Source: Seminavis robusta (Eukaryota > Bacillariophyta > Bacillariophyceae > Naviculales > Naviculaceae). From it: 64,000 nucleotides of DNA. The notes beneath the pieces are model-generated. The model saw only the letters and a program-made list of their open reading frames with translations, did not search any database and was not told where the DNA came from. Both the position numbers and the translations under genes were made by a program. The stretch covers positions 17,006 to 81,005 of the forward strand of contig CAICTM010000284.1 of the NCBI GenBank assembly GCA_903772945.1, given 5' to 3'. Positions 22,401-32,594 of this stretch are shown one piece after another; within the stretch, counting starts at the first letter, position 1; every line of letters begins with the position of its first letter.

Positions 22401-24251
22401 CTAGATTGGTTGCAAGAACAATCCCTGACGAAATCTCGAAACATCAGTGTCCATCTGCTCATCGAAAGCCCGCAAATGGAGAGTGCGATAGAGTCTGCTG
22501 TCAAAGAATTCCTCGCAGACCAAGCCAAAAGCGACGCTAAAGATTCCCTGCCAATAACCGTGAACTTGCAGAAGCAATTTGATGCGACCCAGGGCTGCTC
22601 CGATTTTCTGTTTGCGCAGAACCTGCACCACGAAAGGCCCCTCGATCATGTTGTGTTTCTTGATGGCAACCAGTACTGGTCGCCCACGTATCTCGCCAGC
22701 CTGACACATCAGCATCGACCCAGAGGCATGACGACCTGGATCGGAAAGCGATTCGACGATCAGAACCCCCAAACAAAACTTGCCGAGTACTCAAACTCCA
22801 CTTTGTCCTTTATGGACATTGTCAAAGGCAAAAGATTAGACGAGACACGGTTCACGACCATGACATCTGATGCGTCAATCTTCGACGCAAACCTTTGGCT
22901 CCTTCATGGTCAAATGGATCGTTTGAAGGGAACTTTTGAAAAGTCGTGCGACCTGTGGGTATCCTACACGTTGGATGCGCTGCTTGGGTGGAGGCAACGG
23001 CGACTTGAAGCCGAGACAATCCCGGTGAACATTCCAAGCTCTGACAAGAGTGTCTACGCAAACAAGGTCTTTAGTAGGTTACCCACTGGAAAGGGGCATG
23101 ATATTGAAAATCTCAGGACAGCAATATCAGAGCAGCTCAAATCCCGCCCCAAGCAAAGCCTCAGCAACGACGGTATGAATCGCCTTTTCGCAGATTTGCA
23201 GAGAAAGTTTCATTGGAGAGTTCTGAAAAGGCGAAAAGGCGACTTTGCATCATTGAGCATTGTTCCACCATTGCATGATGACCAGGGCGAGAATGTTGCG
23301 CACCCTCAAATCGCACCAGAGACGAAGAGCGAAAAGCGGGCGTTCGTCTGTGCCACTGGGCAGTTCGACCGCTTTGAAGCTGAAAGCAAAATTGAAAATC
23401 TGTTTATACCATTGCAAAAAGCTGGATACAAGACAGACGTTGCGTTGATCTTGTCTAATCCGGGAGAAACTGCCTTCACCAACGAAGACTTCAAAGAGAG
23501 AAAGAAGATCAAGACAGATTCACATCCTTTTTATGATTCCTTTGAACATGCTGTTGCAGACTTTGAAAAGAACAACGTTAGGGTTCTCTTTCCGAAGAAT
23601 GGCACATACCCCAAAGTTGCCGACCCTCCTTTGCACAAGGATTACTTTGGCCTCTTATTCGCTGTCCAAGGGCGCGACAAAGAAGCTCAGAAATCGCGCG
23701 TCCTAAACCACGCAAGGATTTTTGACAGCTACGTTCGATGCTTGAACTACGCAAAAGCTGCCAGTCTTGAAGCGACTGGCAAGCCCTTCTCATCTTCGAA
23801 TCCATACTACGACGTTTTCATTCGGATCCGCGACGACGTTGGCTTCAGTAGACCCCTCACGGAAGAAGTTCTGCGAGATGCAGTCCCACCACCACCCAAC
23901 AGTATCGTCGTGACACCTTGCCGCAGTTGGGAAGGCATCAACGATAGGTTTGCCATTGTCAATCCCGATGCTGCCAGAAGCTACTTTGAGCGTCCTTATG
24001 ACATCATATCAACAAACAAACACATTGATGATCGTTTGGTTCGCAACCCCGAGTCTTTCCTGTTGTATGCGTTTACGACGGCCAAGCTAAACATCCTGGC
24101 CCACCCTGAGCTCCGGAACCTGAACCGAATGTACAAGTCCAGCAGCGGAAAAGTGTCAGTGAATACTGGAGATAACAATCCAGGCTGTCCCAAGCCCAAG
24201 TTTTACACATACTTGGATCGCCTGTTCGAGTTGTACAATTGGTACATGTAA
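19404..24251 (+). CDS. Large membrane-anchored multidomain glycosyltransferase
   Basis: Single 1615-codon exon. Residues about 53-76 form one membrane segment after a short basic, Ser-rich tail, as in type II Golgi enzymes, followed by a low-complexity Lys/Thr/Ser stem to about 245. Domain 1 (about 246-520) looks like a GT8 nucleotide-sugar transferase: AYAFLLGGIP, then the metal-binding DxD in YKRVLYMDADVTPHCNLDYI. Domain 2 (about 730-960) starts like GT2 (HAVVPVHG, YIYDDGSDP, VLVLDGGDE), and domain 3 (about 984-1120) has another GT2-like fold start with VVFLDGNQYWSP. Domain 4 (about 1310-1615) starts KRAFVCATGQFDRF and contains YDVFIRIRDDVGFSRPL, similar to terminal domains of algal glycosyltransferases of unclear specificity. 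Likely acts in the Golgi lumen; sugar and acceptor unknown. Confidence 0.85.
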   Translation: MLRPMERNGHASHSSSPQHPNATATTSISPSSGNGSSKLTRGSSSRRIFGNGIQMIVLILIGVALAFSGIFMVQFASSAGQYDADFLPHDKKEMMASQPGSRVPKVGTTLRNTANNKQVQKQREMTDEASKQPLLSNQAKIGAQAAETEPISTGTSNKPPKNSIEKKNRKVKKQRAEKTKQSTTRLESEEQVDDHEPASHETTPPPMDKPDESSKATTKPLKTLEAPVSSSSSTTASATKIEATSNKAYAFLLGGIPEKPRDGSNLIKPSLAKGEPFPYDSYRGLLYNILISVKTLRDSGSTADMVVLVHMATANTKLPPEHTQWLTNLNIRIIYVPTAPSVVNEFSTIPFEKFRILDLIEYKRVLYMDADVTPHCNLDYIMDLSMPNDNDDSPPLLQENLIVSLAKAPATGSLFMLAPGPGKFAKLMKVAADSANSLGWRDGPGWSKSGGGRVNPWRALGGSTLPGNSYKYTGAQSDQGMVHYWTTVNQGKVSIVIGDVVENWNNGVLMSNLTGNPLKQYSCLSDDMDGNMDRSSMFETPKDSHIMSPKGVAPYRDFSQWGHAKKKPWHFIQAPLVASEEDMKTPVERWFHTLRKLDQELQLGLDFRDTSGGKGKSRQPNWRHVEKKEWISVKPSWTTTVKSVGQWGIRGVDNPQSVLPWEPPELLSAVPKPAGGDDPNSNLRSICSCDDQPIHTDPCSLPDQQVEDWLEDRSQLSLSAERPLCPNAARNHFHAVVPVHGLSEDAARASVCSVACQDYPPGKLSVYIYDDGSDPTGFVKSACSNKQIDPAVKIQQAQMRSLEESVAQNNAGELVVDCLHPASRQASKNSLHLALGLVKTQSGANDIVLVLDGGDELSSNRALQTINEKFIQKPAWTFFASSTSALLSTEADFKPRENFPMEEIGSPLGFKAHLLSHVSHADFSAVSDGSERSYFYRMLELSGADRVVSMALQATRHKDARADGASQMSLIRKAQPATRLELPVEVVLTCTSEVLVRHQLDWLQEQSLTKSRNISVHLLIESPQMESAIESAVKEFLADQAKSDAKDSLPITVNLQKQFDATQGCSDFLFAQNLHHERPLDHVVFLDGNQYWSPTYLASLTHQHRPRGMTTWIGKRFDDQNPQTKLAEYSNSTLSFMDIVKGKRLDETRFTTMTSDASIFDANLWLLHGQMDRLKGTFEKSCDLWVSYTLDALLGWRQRRLEAETIPVNIPSSDKSVYANKVFSRLPTGKGHDIENLRTAISEQLKSRPKQSLSNDGMNRLFADLQRKFHWRVLKRRKGDFASLSIVPPLHDDQGENVAHPQIAPETKSEKRAFVCATGQFDRFEAESKIENLFIPLQKAGYKTDVALILSNPGETAFTNEDFKERKKIKTDSHPFYDSFEHAVADFEKNNVRVLFPKNGTYPKVADPPLHKDYFGLLFAVQGRDKEAQKSRVLNHARIFDSYVRCLNYAKAASLEATGKPFSSSNPYYDVFIRIRDDVGFSRPLTEEVLRDAVPPPPNSIVVTPCRSWEGINDRFAIVNPDAARSYFERPYDIISTNKHIDDRLVRNPESFLLYAFTTAKLNILAHPELRNLNRMYKSSSGKVSVNTGDNNPGCPKPKFYTYLDRLFELYNWYM

Positions 24252-24898
24252 GCGTTTAACAAGCTGGGACTGTAGCTGTCGTACCGGTACATGCAGGGAG
24301 AGGCGGCTTCGAACAGGACTACGAAGGCACATATCACATTCACGAGGAGGAGTCAGGTTTGTGGAGCCTCAATGTCGGATTTTCCTGACAGTGCCACAAG
24401 CAGTTCAGCTAACGAGGAACCTCCAAACAATCACAAGATGCAACGGTTGTTGCCGTGCTTTCTGGTTTGTGAAAACCTCCACGTTGGGAATACTTTCGGT
24501 TGGCTGGCCTTCAGGCAGCAATGCACGCCTCACATAGTGAGCATAGAGGGACTGATGGGGCTTGGGCCCACGTTAGGAGGGCCACGGATTGTAGCCGTGA
24601 GGCATTATGTAAGAGTTGTATGCACGAACTTGCTCCATTGGCCGCTCTTCTGTCCCCACTTTGGTGATGGCGATCTTTTGCTCTGAGATGAGGAGTGCAC
24701 AAATAGACGCAACCAGGTATCTAGGATACAACAACTCTTTTACTACAATGCAGCATTACGAAATACAGTAGTTTGATGTACCCTTCGCGATCATCTCCTA
24801 TGGTCATAGTCCCTTGTCCCATATCCTCGGATTTCTCAATTGCTGCTGTGAGACACCGAACACCCTTCAGGGAAGGTTGTTTTCTCCCGCTGACAGCT
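24252..24898. other. Convergent 3' region
   Basis: Lies between the ends of the glycosyltransferase (+) and the BTB gene (-). Several short ORFs, none with recognisable content; it should hold both 3' UTRs. Confidence 0.4.
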
Positions 24899-26152
24899 TC
24901 AAAACTTGTACGAGACATGTGGAGATGATCCATTGCCACGCTCACATGACACCCAGCCCCCTGGTGGTGGGAAATCTAGAGTAGATGTTGCCTTGTAGAA
25001 ATCGACTTCCACCATGAAATCCGGATCCTGTACCGAAGGGATTTCGGAATCAATAAACCATGTGTCGAAGCTGTAGATGATTCTGAAGGAAAGTTGCTTG
25101 CCCTCGTAGGAACTTTGCATGATGTATTTTGGTTTGTTCTCATTCAATTCATCTAGCAAATACACTCCATTCACAGCTTCTGTCCCAGCTCCTTCCACCT
25201 TGATCGCAATTGGACATCCTCTATGCTCATCTGTTCTTCCCGTCGAAACCCAATGGCCTTGAAGATTCCGAGGATTCTGAAAGTTCTTATAAGCAGACAA
25301 CTTGGTATGTGTTAGTGCTTGATTCTTGTAAGCTTCCGATAGCTGCTCAGATGTAGCCAGGCCTGAAGGAGCCACCACGGTTGTCAAATATTGGGGTTCA
25401 ATTTTTTCAAAAGATATGTGCTTGGACATGCCTGCTGCTGATTTCTTTCTTTGATTGGGGTCAATATCCCTCCAGAGTTTAAGAATCCGAAACAGTTCCC
25501 ACTCTGGAAAATCCATTTCTAAATCCATAAGGATCTCTTCCACAACAGTTGCATTCAAAGAGGCCACATGATTGGCGGACAGTGATTCTGACCAGGTACC
25601 GGTGGTACGAACCCAATCTTTTGCCTTTAGCTGCAGCGCTTCTGGCACAGCATTGCCAGCCATTCTGCATGCATGCAAAATGGCAAAAGATGCACACGGC
25701 TGTTTAGCCAAGAGACTTTTTTCAAAGCACTCAAGGACAAGGACTCCCAGGCCACCAAGATTGAAGTAGGAGGCAGCCACTGCCAATGACACCAATGATT
25801 CAATTTGATGAGTGGGAACGTCATTTTCCTCCCCATCAGGTGCCTTTCGCTTGTTGAACTTGAGGATTTGCGCTGAATCTGTAAGCACAAATTCCACCAC
25901 TGCCTTGAGGACACTTCCTGAGAAACTGAGGTCTACAACCGGCAGCGATGACTCTTGAAACTTGCCCAGCAGCATCCCTTTGAAGACATCCGAACGGGCT
26001 GCCAATAGAAAGCGATTCGCTGGCACTTCGACTCCATCAGTTCCCTTAAGGACTACATCGTTGAGACTATCATCCGTCAGGAACCTTTCCAGCATCTCAT
26101 TGCGATTCTTGCAGCAGACTGGTTGCCGCTGATTGATGCTCTTGTCCACCAT
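24899..26152 (-). CDS. BTB/POZ domain protein
   Basis: Single exon, 417 aa, ATG at 26152. Residues about 20-95 form the BTB/POZ fold (LTDDSLNDVVLKGTDG, VPANRFLLAARSDVFKGML, LKAVVEFVLTDS), a dimerisation and Cullin-3 adaptor domain. About 105-240 is helical and BACK-like (CFEKSLLAKQPCASFAILH; DFPEWELFRILKLW). The last 120 residues are a beta-rich domain with GAGTEAVNGVYLLDE and GKQLSFRIIYSFDTWFI, which I do not know by name. By family it may recruit substrates to a Cullin-3 ubiquitin ligase; this is inference. It is transcribed away from the antenna gene with 300 bp between the start codons. Confidence 0.85.
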   Translation of the reverse strand: MVDKSINQRQPVCCKNRNEMLERFLTDDSLNDVVLKGTDGVEVPANRFLLAARSDVFKGMLLGKFQESSLPVVDLSFSGSVLKAVVEFVLTDSAQILKFNKRKAPDGEENDVPTHQIESLVSLAVAASYFNLGGLGVLVLECFEKSLLAKQPCASFAILHACRMAGNAVPEALQLKAKDWVRTTGTWSESLSANHVASLNATVVEEILMDLEMDFPEWELFRILKLWRDIDPNQRKKSAAGMSKHISFEKIEPQYLTTVVAPSGLATSEQLSEAYKNQALTHTKLSAYKNFQNPRNLQGHWVSTGRTDEHRGCPIAIKVEGAGTEAVNGVYLLDELNENKPKYIMQSSYEGKQLSFRIIYSFDTWFIDSEIPSVQDPDFMVEVDFYKATSTLDFPPPGGWVSCERGNGSSPHVSYKF

Positions 26153-26452
26153 GGTTGAATATTCGCTGTCGTTCAGGTTTGATGTCTTTCAGAACTCTCT
26201 TTTGCTTTTGTTTCTCTCTTGTGTCGCAGCGGCGATGTTGGCTCGAAGATTTAACAGCTCGTGAAACATGCTTCGAATAATTGACAAGGGTTAGGGGTTT
26301 TGGAAGCAAGTTGAAGCAAGGATTCGCGATCCTTGGATGCAACCGCCAACGGCAACACTGTCTTCGCCTCAATCCCCACCCCTTGAAGACTCCCAAGCTC
26401 ACCAACAGCCTTTCGGTTACAATCCCACCCTGTTTTCCTGGAATTTTCGACA
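26153..26452. promoter_or_regulatory. Shared divergent promoter region of BTB and FCP genes
   Basis: Only 300 bp separate the two start codons, so both promoters and 5' UTRs must fit here. I see no clear TATA box. A light-regulated FCP promoter would be expected, but no specific element can be shown. Confidence 0.45.
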
Positions 26453-27338
26453 ATGATGAAGAGTGCTCTTGTTCTTTTGTTGGCTGGCTCTGCCGCCGCC
26501 TTCGCCCCTTCTTCCCAGAAGGTTAGTTATTAGTTAGTTGATTCTGGTACCACGGATGCAATCTCCTTGCATTGCCTTGAATGAATGTTCTGACGGAACT
26601 GTTTTCTTTCTTCAGGCCAGCACCAGTGCTCTTTCTGCCGTCCTTGATGACATGCCAGGAAACACCAAGCCCGTTGGTCCCTGGGATCCTCTTGAATTGG
26701 CCACATTGGGATCTGATTCCACTTTGGCATGGTTCCGTGCTGCTGAATTGAAGGTAAGAAGACCGTGGGCTCTAGCTAGCAATTAAGTTGATTGCTTGTG
26801 TGAAGTCCCGTACTAACCGGAACGTACATCCTACCCGATTAGCACTCCCGAGTTGCCATGCTCGCCACCACTGGATACCTTGTCCAAGGAGCTGGCTTCC
26901 ACTTCCCTGGAATGCTCAGTAGCGATGTTTCCTTCGAGTCCCTTTCCACCATGAAGCCATTCGATGCCTGGACTGCCGTCCCAGCCCTTGGACAGGCCCA
27001 AATCTTCTTTACTCTTTTCCTTGCTGAATGCATCAGTGAAGCACAAGGAACCCACTACACAAAGGGAGGAAGCACGCCAACTGTCATCTTCCCCCCAATT
27101 GACTTCTCTGGAGTTGACCCCGTTGCATTGAAGAAGAAGCAATCCTCAGAACTTAACAATGGACGTCTTGCTATGATGTGAGTGCTTTGTCTCGGTCCGA
27201 GCTCCCGTGATTAGTTCATCCTTTTGTGTCTGATCTTATGTCTTCTCTTTTCATCTTTAAAGTGCTATCATGAGTTTTGTGGCTGAGGCCAACATCCCTG
27301 GATCTGTTCCTGTCCTCACCGGCATTGACGCCTGGTAA
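26453..27338 (+). CDS. Fucoxanthin-chlorophyll a/c-binding protein (light-harvesting antenna)
   Basis: Four exons: 26453-26521, 26616-26753, 26843-27177, 27263-27338; total 618 nt, 205 aa. Residues 1-23 are the bipartite plastid leader: a signal peptide (ALVLLLAGSAAAFAP) with the AFAP cleavage motif needed to enter the four-membrane diatom plastid. Chlorophyll-binding helix 1 is ELKHSRVAMLATTGYLVQ, helix 2 lies in GQAQIFFTLFLAECISE, and helix 3 is ELNNGRLAMIAIMSF; the E-x-x-x-x-R pairs are those that bind chlorophyll in LHC proteins. The start could equally be the next ATG (26456). It acts in the thylakoid membrane. Length is normal for the family. Confidence 0.95.
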
Positions 27339-28050
27339 GCAGCTAATCCGCCAGCCAGCTTAACCTCCTGAATGCTACACACCATTTCAGGCATGTTTTA
27401 CATACTAGAAGGAGCATAGAAAATAGTTCATCATGGGGCTTGACTTCTACTAGTGCTTCGGTTCATCTTGCTGGATGGAACTTAAACTTCTACTAGCAGA
27501 GCGAATTATGTACAGGTATAGAAATAGTTGCACGTAGCAAACAACTTAAAAGCACAAGCATAGCGCAGGCTGAATGAGGTTGGAACAGGCCAGGCAAGAC
27601 AGCATCTCGCGGATGCGTCAAGCTGGCCAGCAGAGGGTCAGACACGCTGGCATGGAATCCAGAATTCTACACTATCTTCGGCTTCTTTCACATAGGAGAA
27701 GGAGCATAGCAACAGTTCACGAAGGGGCTCGGTTTCTAGTTGTGCCTTGGTTTCACAGTTCTTGCTGTCCTCGTCTTGGTACTCAGAAGCGCAGGCGCAG
27801 CGAATCAGTCGCGGCAGAAGTAATGCTATGTTTGTATGGCAAGACAAGCAAGCACATTGTTGATGTGTTGTGCGTCCTGTTCAGCTTGCTTGGTTTCCTC
27901 GGAGGCTGCGCAAGGGCTACATCAATGAAGGTAGCAGTGTGCAACGAAGATGATCTACGCTTCATGTTAAAAGAAAACTAGGCTACCTACAGCTACACTT
28001 ACAGCTACAAGTATATGAAAACCCCAACTATACAACTTGCTATATCATCC
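27339..28050. other. Intergenic region
   Basis: Between the FCP gene and the 3' end of the kinase gene. No coding region supported; a segment near 27390-27490 recurs in diverged form near 27665-27740 (GGCTTCTTTCACATAGGAGAAGGAGCATAG and similar). Confidence 0.35.
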
Positions 28051-31000
28051 TCAAGCCTCCTTCAGCAGCCACGGGTGTTGTAGAACTAACTGGATATTCG
28101 GTCGGCTTTCTGGATCTGGGTTCAGCATAGCTACAATCAGATCGCGAGACTCAATCGAAGAAGAAGAGGGGAAGAACCAGTGAGGCCCCAGAAACTGTTT
28201 TTGGTCAGCTTCAGTGATATTCGGATGCAAGGACGCCACCGCGCTGGATCTCCTCCCTCCTTTCTTCCGAGCCTCGTCGTACCACTTTCGGTACGATTGG
28301 AACCGTGGACATCGAAGCAAGTCTTCACCAAAAGGTAGTGAGCGAAACAGCATCGCATACAATATGACGCCGGCGCTCCAAACGTCGGCTTTGGTTCCAT
28401 CGTACCCACTCTGAGCGGGAGCAGCTCCGGGTGGCTGGTTCTTGACGGCCCTGGAGTCGTCTGTTTGAGATATGATTTCGGGGGCAACGTAGTGAGGCGA
28501 GCCAACCACTGAAGTCATCCGTTTCAGTGGTGACGGTGGTTGTTCGTCGTACGCAGTGCTTGTGTTCCCGTTACACAGGACATCTTCAACTCCTCCGCAA
28601 GTGAAAAAGGAAAGAGCTGAAGCACCCTGAGAGAAAAAGCTATCCATCGCCTTCATGGGGGAGGCAAAATCCCCATTGGACGACGTCTCTGCGGCCGGAG
28701 CGTCCCGTCGTGCATTGTAGTTTGGGTCGCCGTTCTGATCAGGGTGGAGAGAAAGTCCTGCCAGGGTGGGTGGCGGCAGAGAATCTGCGACCGTGTCCTG
28801 GTCATTCTGGTTTTGGAGGTGCGGCCCAAACGCTGCAGACAACCCAAAATCGGCAATCTTAAGGGTGCATTCGCCGTGGGGGCCATTGTGAACCAGCAAG
28901 TTCTCAGGCTTTAAGTCTCGGTGTGCAATTCCATTGGAATGACAGTAGCTGACTCCACTGGCAAGCTCTCGAAAGAACTTTCTCATGATGGTCTCGTTTT
29001 CGTCAAATCCTTCTGGAATCTTTTCACTGTGTACGACTCTGGCTGCATTGCTGCTGATCAAGTCAAACAGCTCACCTCCTTTCACCAGCTCCAGAATCAG
29101 AAACATGGTTGACTTGGTGTCTTGAATGTGCTCCAAGACTTCAAAGAGATGCACCACGTTGCGGTGTCGTCCTATAAGCATCATGTTGCGAATTTCTTTG
29201 GTTGCTGCTCTCCGTTGTCGAAGCCACCGCAGATATTTGGATGGGACAGCAGGGAGTGCAATATATGCATTGAGCGAGTCACAAAAGACTGTCTTTCTGT
29301 TTGTTGATACTGCTCTGTACAATCCACTGAAGGGGCGAAAAGGCGGGGTATATAGGAGGGGATGTGCATCAGCATCAAGTGACAGCAGCGTTGCTTCAAG
29401 AAGGGGAACAAGGGCAAAACTTACGTTCTTTGAGCGGTCATGGCTAACGGGTTCGCAATGGCTTGCTTGGATTCCATGGACAAAGAGGCAGTGGAACTCG
29501 AACCACCAGTGGCTGATCGTTGGATTGATCTTCCAATGTTGGCAAAGAAATCTGGATGTGGCGCGGGGAGTCCAGCGTTGACTCGATCAATGGCTTCCAT
29601 CATGTCCTTGAATTCTGCGGGAAAGGTTAGTCAAATAAGCGGGTCAGAGTACCGTCAGAAACCTCAGGAAGCATAGAAATCCCACAGAAGCGTTCAACAA
29701 GCTATTCTTACCATTGTCAGATGCACTAAATGGAATGTGCCCCCAGATTTCTATACATCGTGTCAATGGCAACTCTCGCAGCGCATTGTTGGCTGGATCG
29801 ACAAAGGCTGCGACAAGACTTATTCTCAGCCCCTTTTCCGGCGATCCTCGATCGACTCGTGGTCCTCGCACTTCGGAATTCCGATCTCCACTGTACCGTT
29901 GCAGCGTTCTCAAGTTTCGACTATTGGGATTCACCAGCCACCATACATGCCGTTCTTCCATGGGTCGGTGGCCTCGCTTGACATCCTTTTCCATGTCTTC
30001 GCCCCTGCGAACGACAACGGCCGTTTTGGTTGCTTCCGGATTCATAATACGAAATCCCACAGGATTGAGAATCTTAATGGCGACGGTTTCTTCCATCAAT
30101 GTATTGTTGACTGGTTGGTAGCTGCCACTGGTGGACAGACACTGTTGTTCTGCATTAAAGGCAACGGCTTTGGCGTAGTGCTTGGATCTGGAGGGAGCAT
30201 CAATGGTGTCGACCATGATCACCTGTTGATCGGTGGGACTGGTAGCTTCTATAGCAGTGTCCTCTTCGTTGCGCAGGGTGACCGATCCGGCCGTCGTGGA
30301 TGGTCCCGTGAGTTCTGTTCGATCACTCTTGAGGCTTCTGCCATTGGACGACATGCTTCGTTTGCCCTGTCCTCGTTCGGAAATATCCAGGTCCATGGCG
30401 GCGGGTGCACAGAATAAAGAAAGGGGCATAGTAGAACCCCCACCGCTGGTGGATCGTTTGCTGGTCTCTTCTTCGGGAGCGACAATGGCAACGGTATCAT
30501 CCCCCGACAGGTGTCCACCGGCAGCACCATCATAGAATCCAATCCGAACGGGGTATTCCTCAATAGGTCGTAGTCGATGTCCTTCGTAGACGACGCCGGC
30601 CACTCCCCCACCGAGATAGTTTCCTAGTTCGTATGTGGGTACGCTATCGACGCCAATGACTTGTCCATCGTATGTATCTACTCTCCGACAGAATCCATCT
30701 CGTTCTTTCATGAATTGCTTTTTGTAAATGTAATCTCGTTCTTCCTTTTCTTCCATGGCATCTTGCCACTGAAACAAGGAGTCTCTATCGGGTGATTTCG
30801 GTGATTTCGGCTGTGGGTGGATGGATATGCAGAAGAGAAGGAAATCAAACAAGGAAATAGATAAGTGAGAAGACCACACTCCAAACTCAATACTTTACCA
30901 GCATGGAAGTGAGCAAGGAATTATGCCACCTGGGTATCCAGATAACATGTTTGTCCAGGTATCTGTGGGTATATAGATAGTTGAGCAAGTTGACACGCAC

Positions 31001-31534
31001 CTTTCCAATACTAGTGATGGGTGTTTTCTCTGGCGACTTGGGTCCACTGGTACTTTCTCCTGCCTGCTGCACGGGTTCATCAAAGGGCTGCTGCTGTTGG
31101 GCTGCATGGCTGGGGGATGATGAGTACCATCTCGGTTCATCGTCCGCAGATTGTTCTTGTTTGGTGGGAGAGGATCGTTGTTTGGCATTCATAGGACTAC
31201 TGTGGTTTTTGTCGCTTTTGGGTAATAGTTGGCGCAATCGTCCCTTCATGCCTTTCTTTTGGGATCGTTGTTGTCGGCTTGCCGCCAGCGTGGGTTCCTT
31301 GGATGTTTGTACGGAGAGTTCCATTTCATCCTTCTTCTCGTCGTCGACAGTAGAAGATCTCCCCGAGAAGCGACGGACAGCGGGAGATGAATTGCGAGAG
31401 CTATTGCGAGTCGAAGTGGGGGCACTGCTTTGGCGATGACTGCTGCCTGGACCTCCAATCAGACGAGATTTCCAGCTGCTTCGAGAAGACGATCCCGTGG
31501 CTGGAGCACCCATAGAGGCTGTTCGAGCAGGCAT
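28051..31534 (-). CDS. CAMK-like serine/threonine protein kinase
   Basis: Four exons on the minus strand: 31001-31534, 29712-30810, 29425-29614, 28051-29326. The phases agree and the joined frame is 3099 nt, 1032 aa. The N-terminus (about 180 aa) is Ser/Arg/Pro-rich and probably disordered. The glycine loop is YELGNYLGGGVAGVVYEG in exon 2. The ATP-binding lysine is in ETVAIKILNP, but about 140 residues separate the two and another insert of about 180 follows. Exon 4 has LILELVKGGELFDLI, the catalytic loop HRDLKPENLL, the Mg-binding DFGLS and the PHYVAPEI of the activation segment, again with inserts. All catalytic residues are present, so the kinase should be active. The layout resembles SNF1/CAMK kinases. 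The 3' acceptor of exon 4 at 29327 is the least certain boundary. Confidence 0.85.
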
Positions 31535-32594
31535 ACTGACAACAATCTAAAGGACGGAGAAGAAGACTCGACTGCTTGGCCTCAGATAGAATCTGATGGG
31601 ATGGCACGACCGTGTCTTGAGCTGGTAGCAGATAAAGAGAGACCTGAAGCTGATTCTACCTCTCTCTCAGTGAGGGTATCCTCGCCTACTTGAGATAATG
31701 CAGCTGCTGATCTTTGACTCTACAACCACAGCAACAACAACAGCCTTCAAAATAGCTTCTTCTTATCTTCTTCTGTGGTTGTCTTTCTTTTCCACTACCT
31801 CCATGACCACTTGACTTGTAGACGGCTGGCTAGCTAGCTTACAGTAGCACGATACTTGCTTCGATCGTAGCACTCACACTGTTTTCGGCATCCACCGAGC
31901 ATTTTCCGATTTAGCGAAGCCACATCGGATGGAAAAGGGCGAAAGCGCCGAATGGCTCGCGCCACGCAGGCTAAGTACCATTGCCAATGTCGGATGTCAA
32001 GCATTCAGTCTATACGTTGCGGAGATTTAATATATGCATCGTCCACTCACGCGTGAATCCAGTCCTTTCCCACGGGAAAGACATCACTTTCAAGATCCAA
32101 AAACAACAAGGGGGGTTTTAGAATAGGGAAATTATCTACGGAAGCCAGCCGGGGCCAGGCTTAAGCAAAGAACAGTCGAAATTCAGGACTAGGTTCTGTG
32201 GGATCAGGGGCAAGAAATTGAGGACAATTACGGGGGGCAAAGGGTTTGGCTTTGCGGGATCCACGGAGACATAAATGGGTAGCTTTCACAAGGGCAATTG
32301 AGATACGGGTCTGCATGAAGAACAATCTGATTTCTGATTCTGATACATTATCTCTTCCCACCAAACAGAAGTACCGGTAAGGGTCTTTGCCATCAGATAC
32401 CGGTAGATAACCCTGAACCAATAGTCCTAATCGGTCCCACCACCGCATTAACCCATTGAGTATCCTCCCTCGGATTGATATCTCTAGCTTTTCAGCGAGA
32501 TCCGCTACGATACCCTGATCACCTCAATCGTGCCACCGTTACCCAAGATTCTCTGAAGCTACCTCTAGGTATCGATCAGTCTGAAGTTGAAATC
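31535..32594. other. Divergent intergenic region
   Basis: 5' flanks of the kinase (-) and the ankyrin-like gene (+). No coding region supported; a minus-strand frame at 32161-32448 has no recognisable content. Confidence 0.4.
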
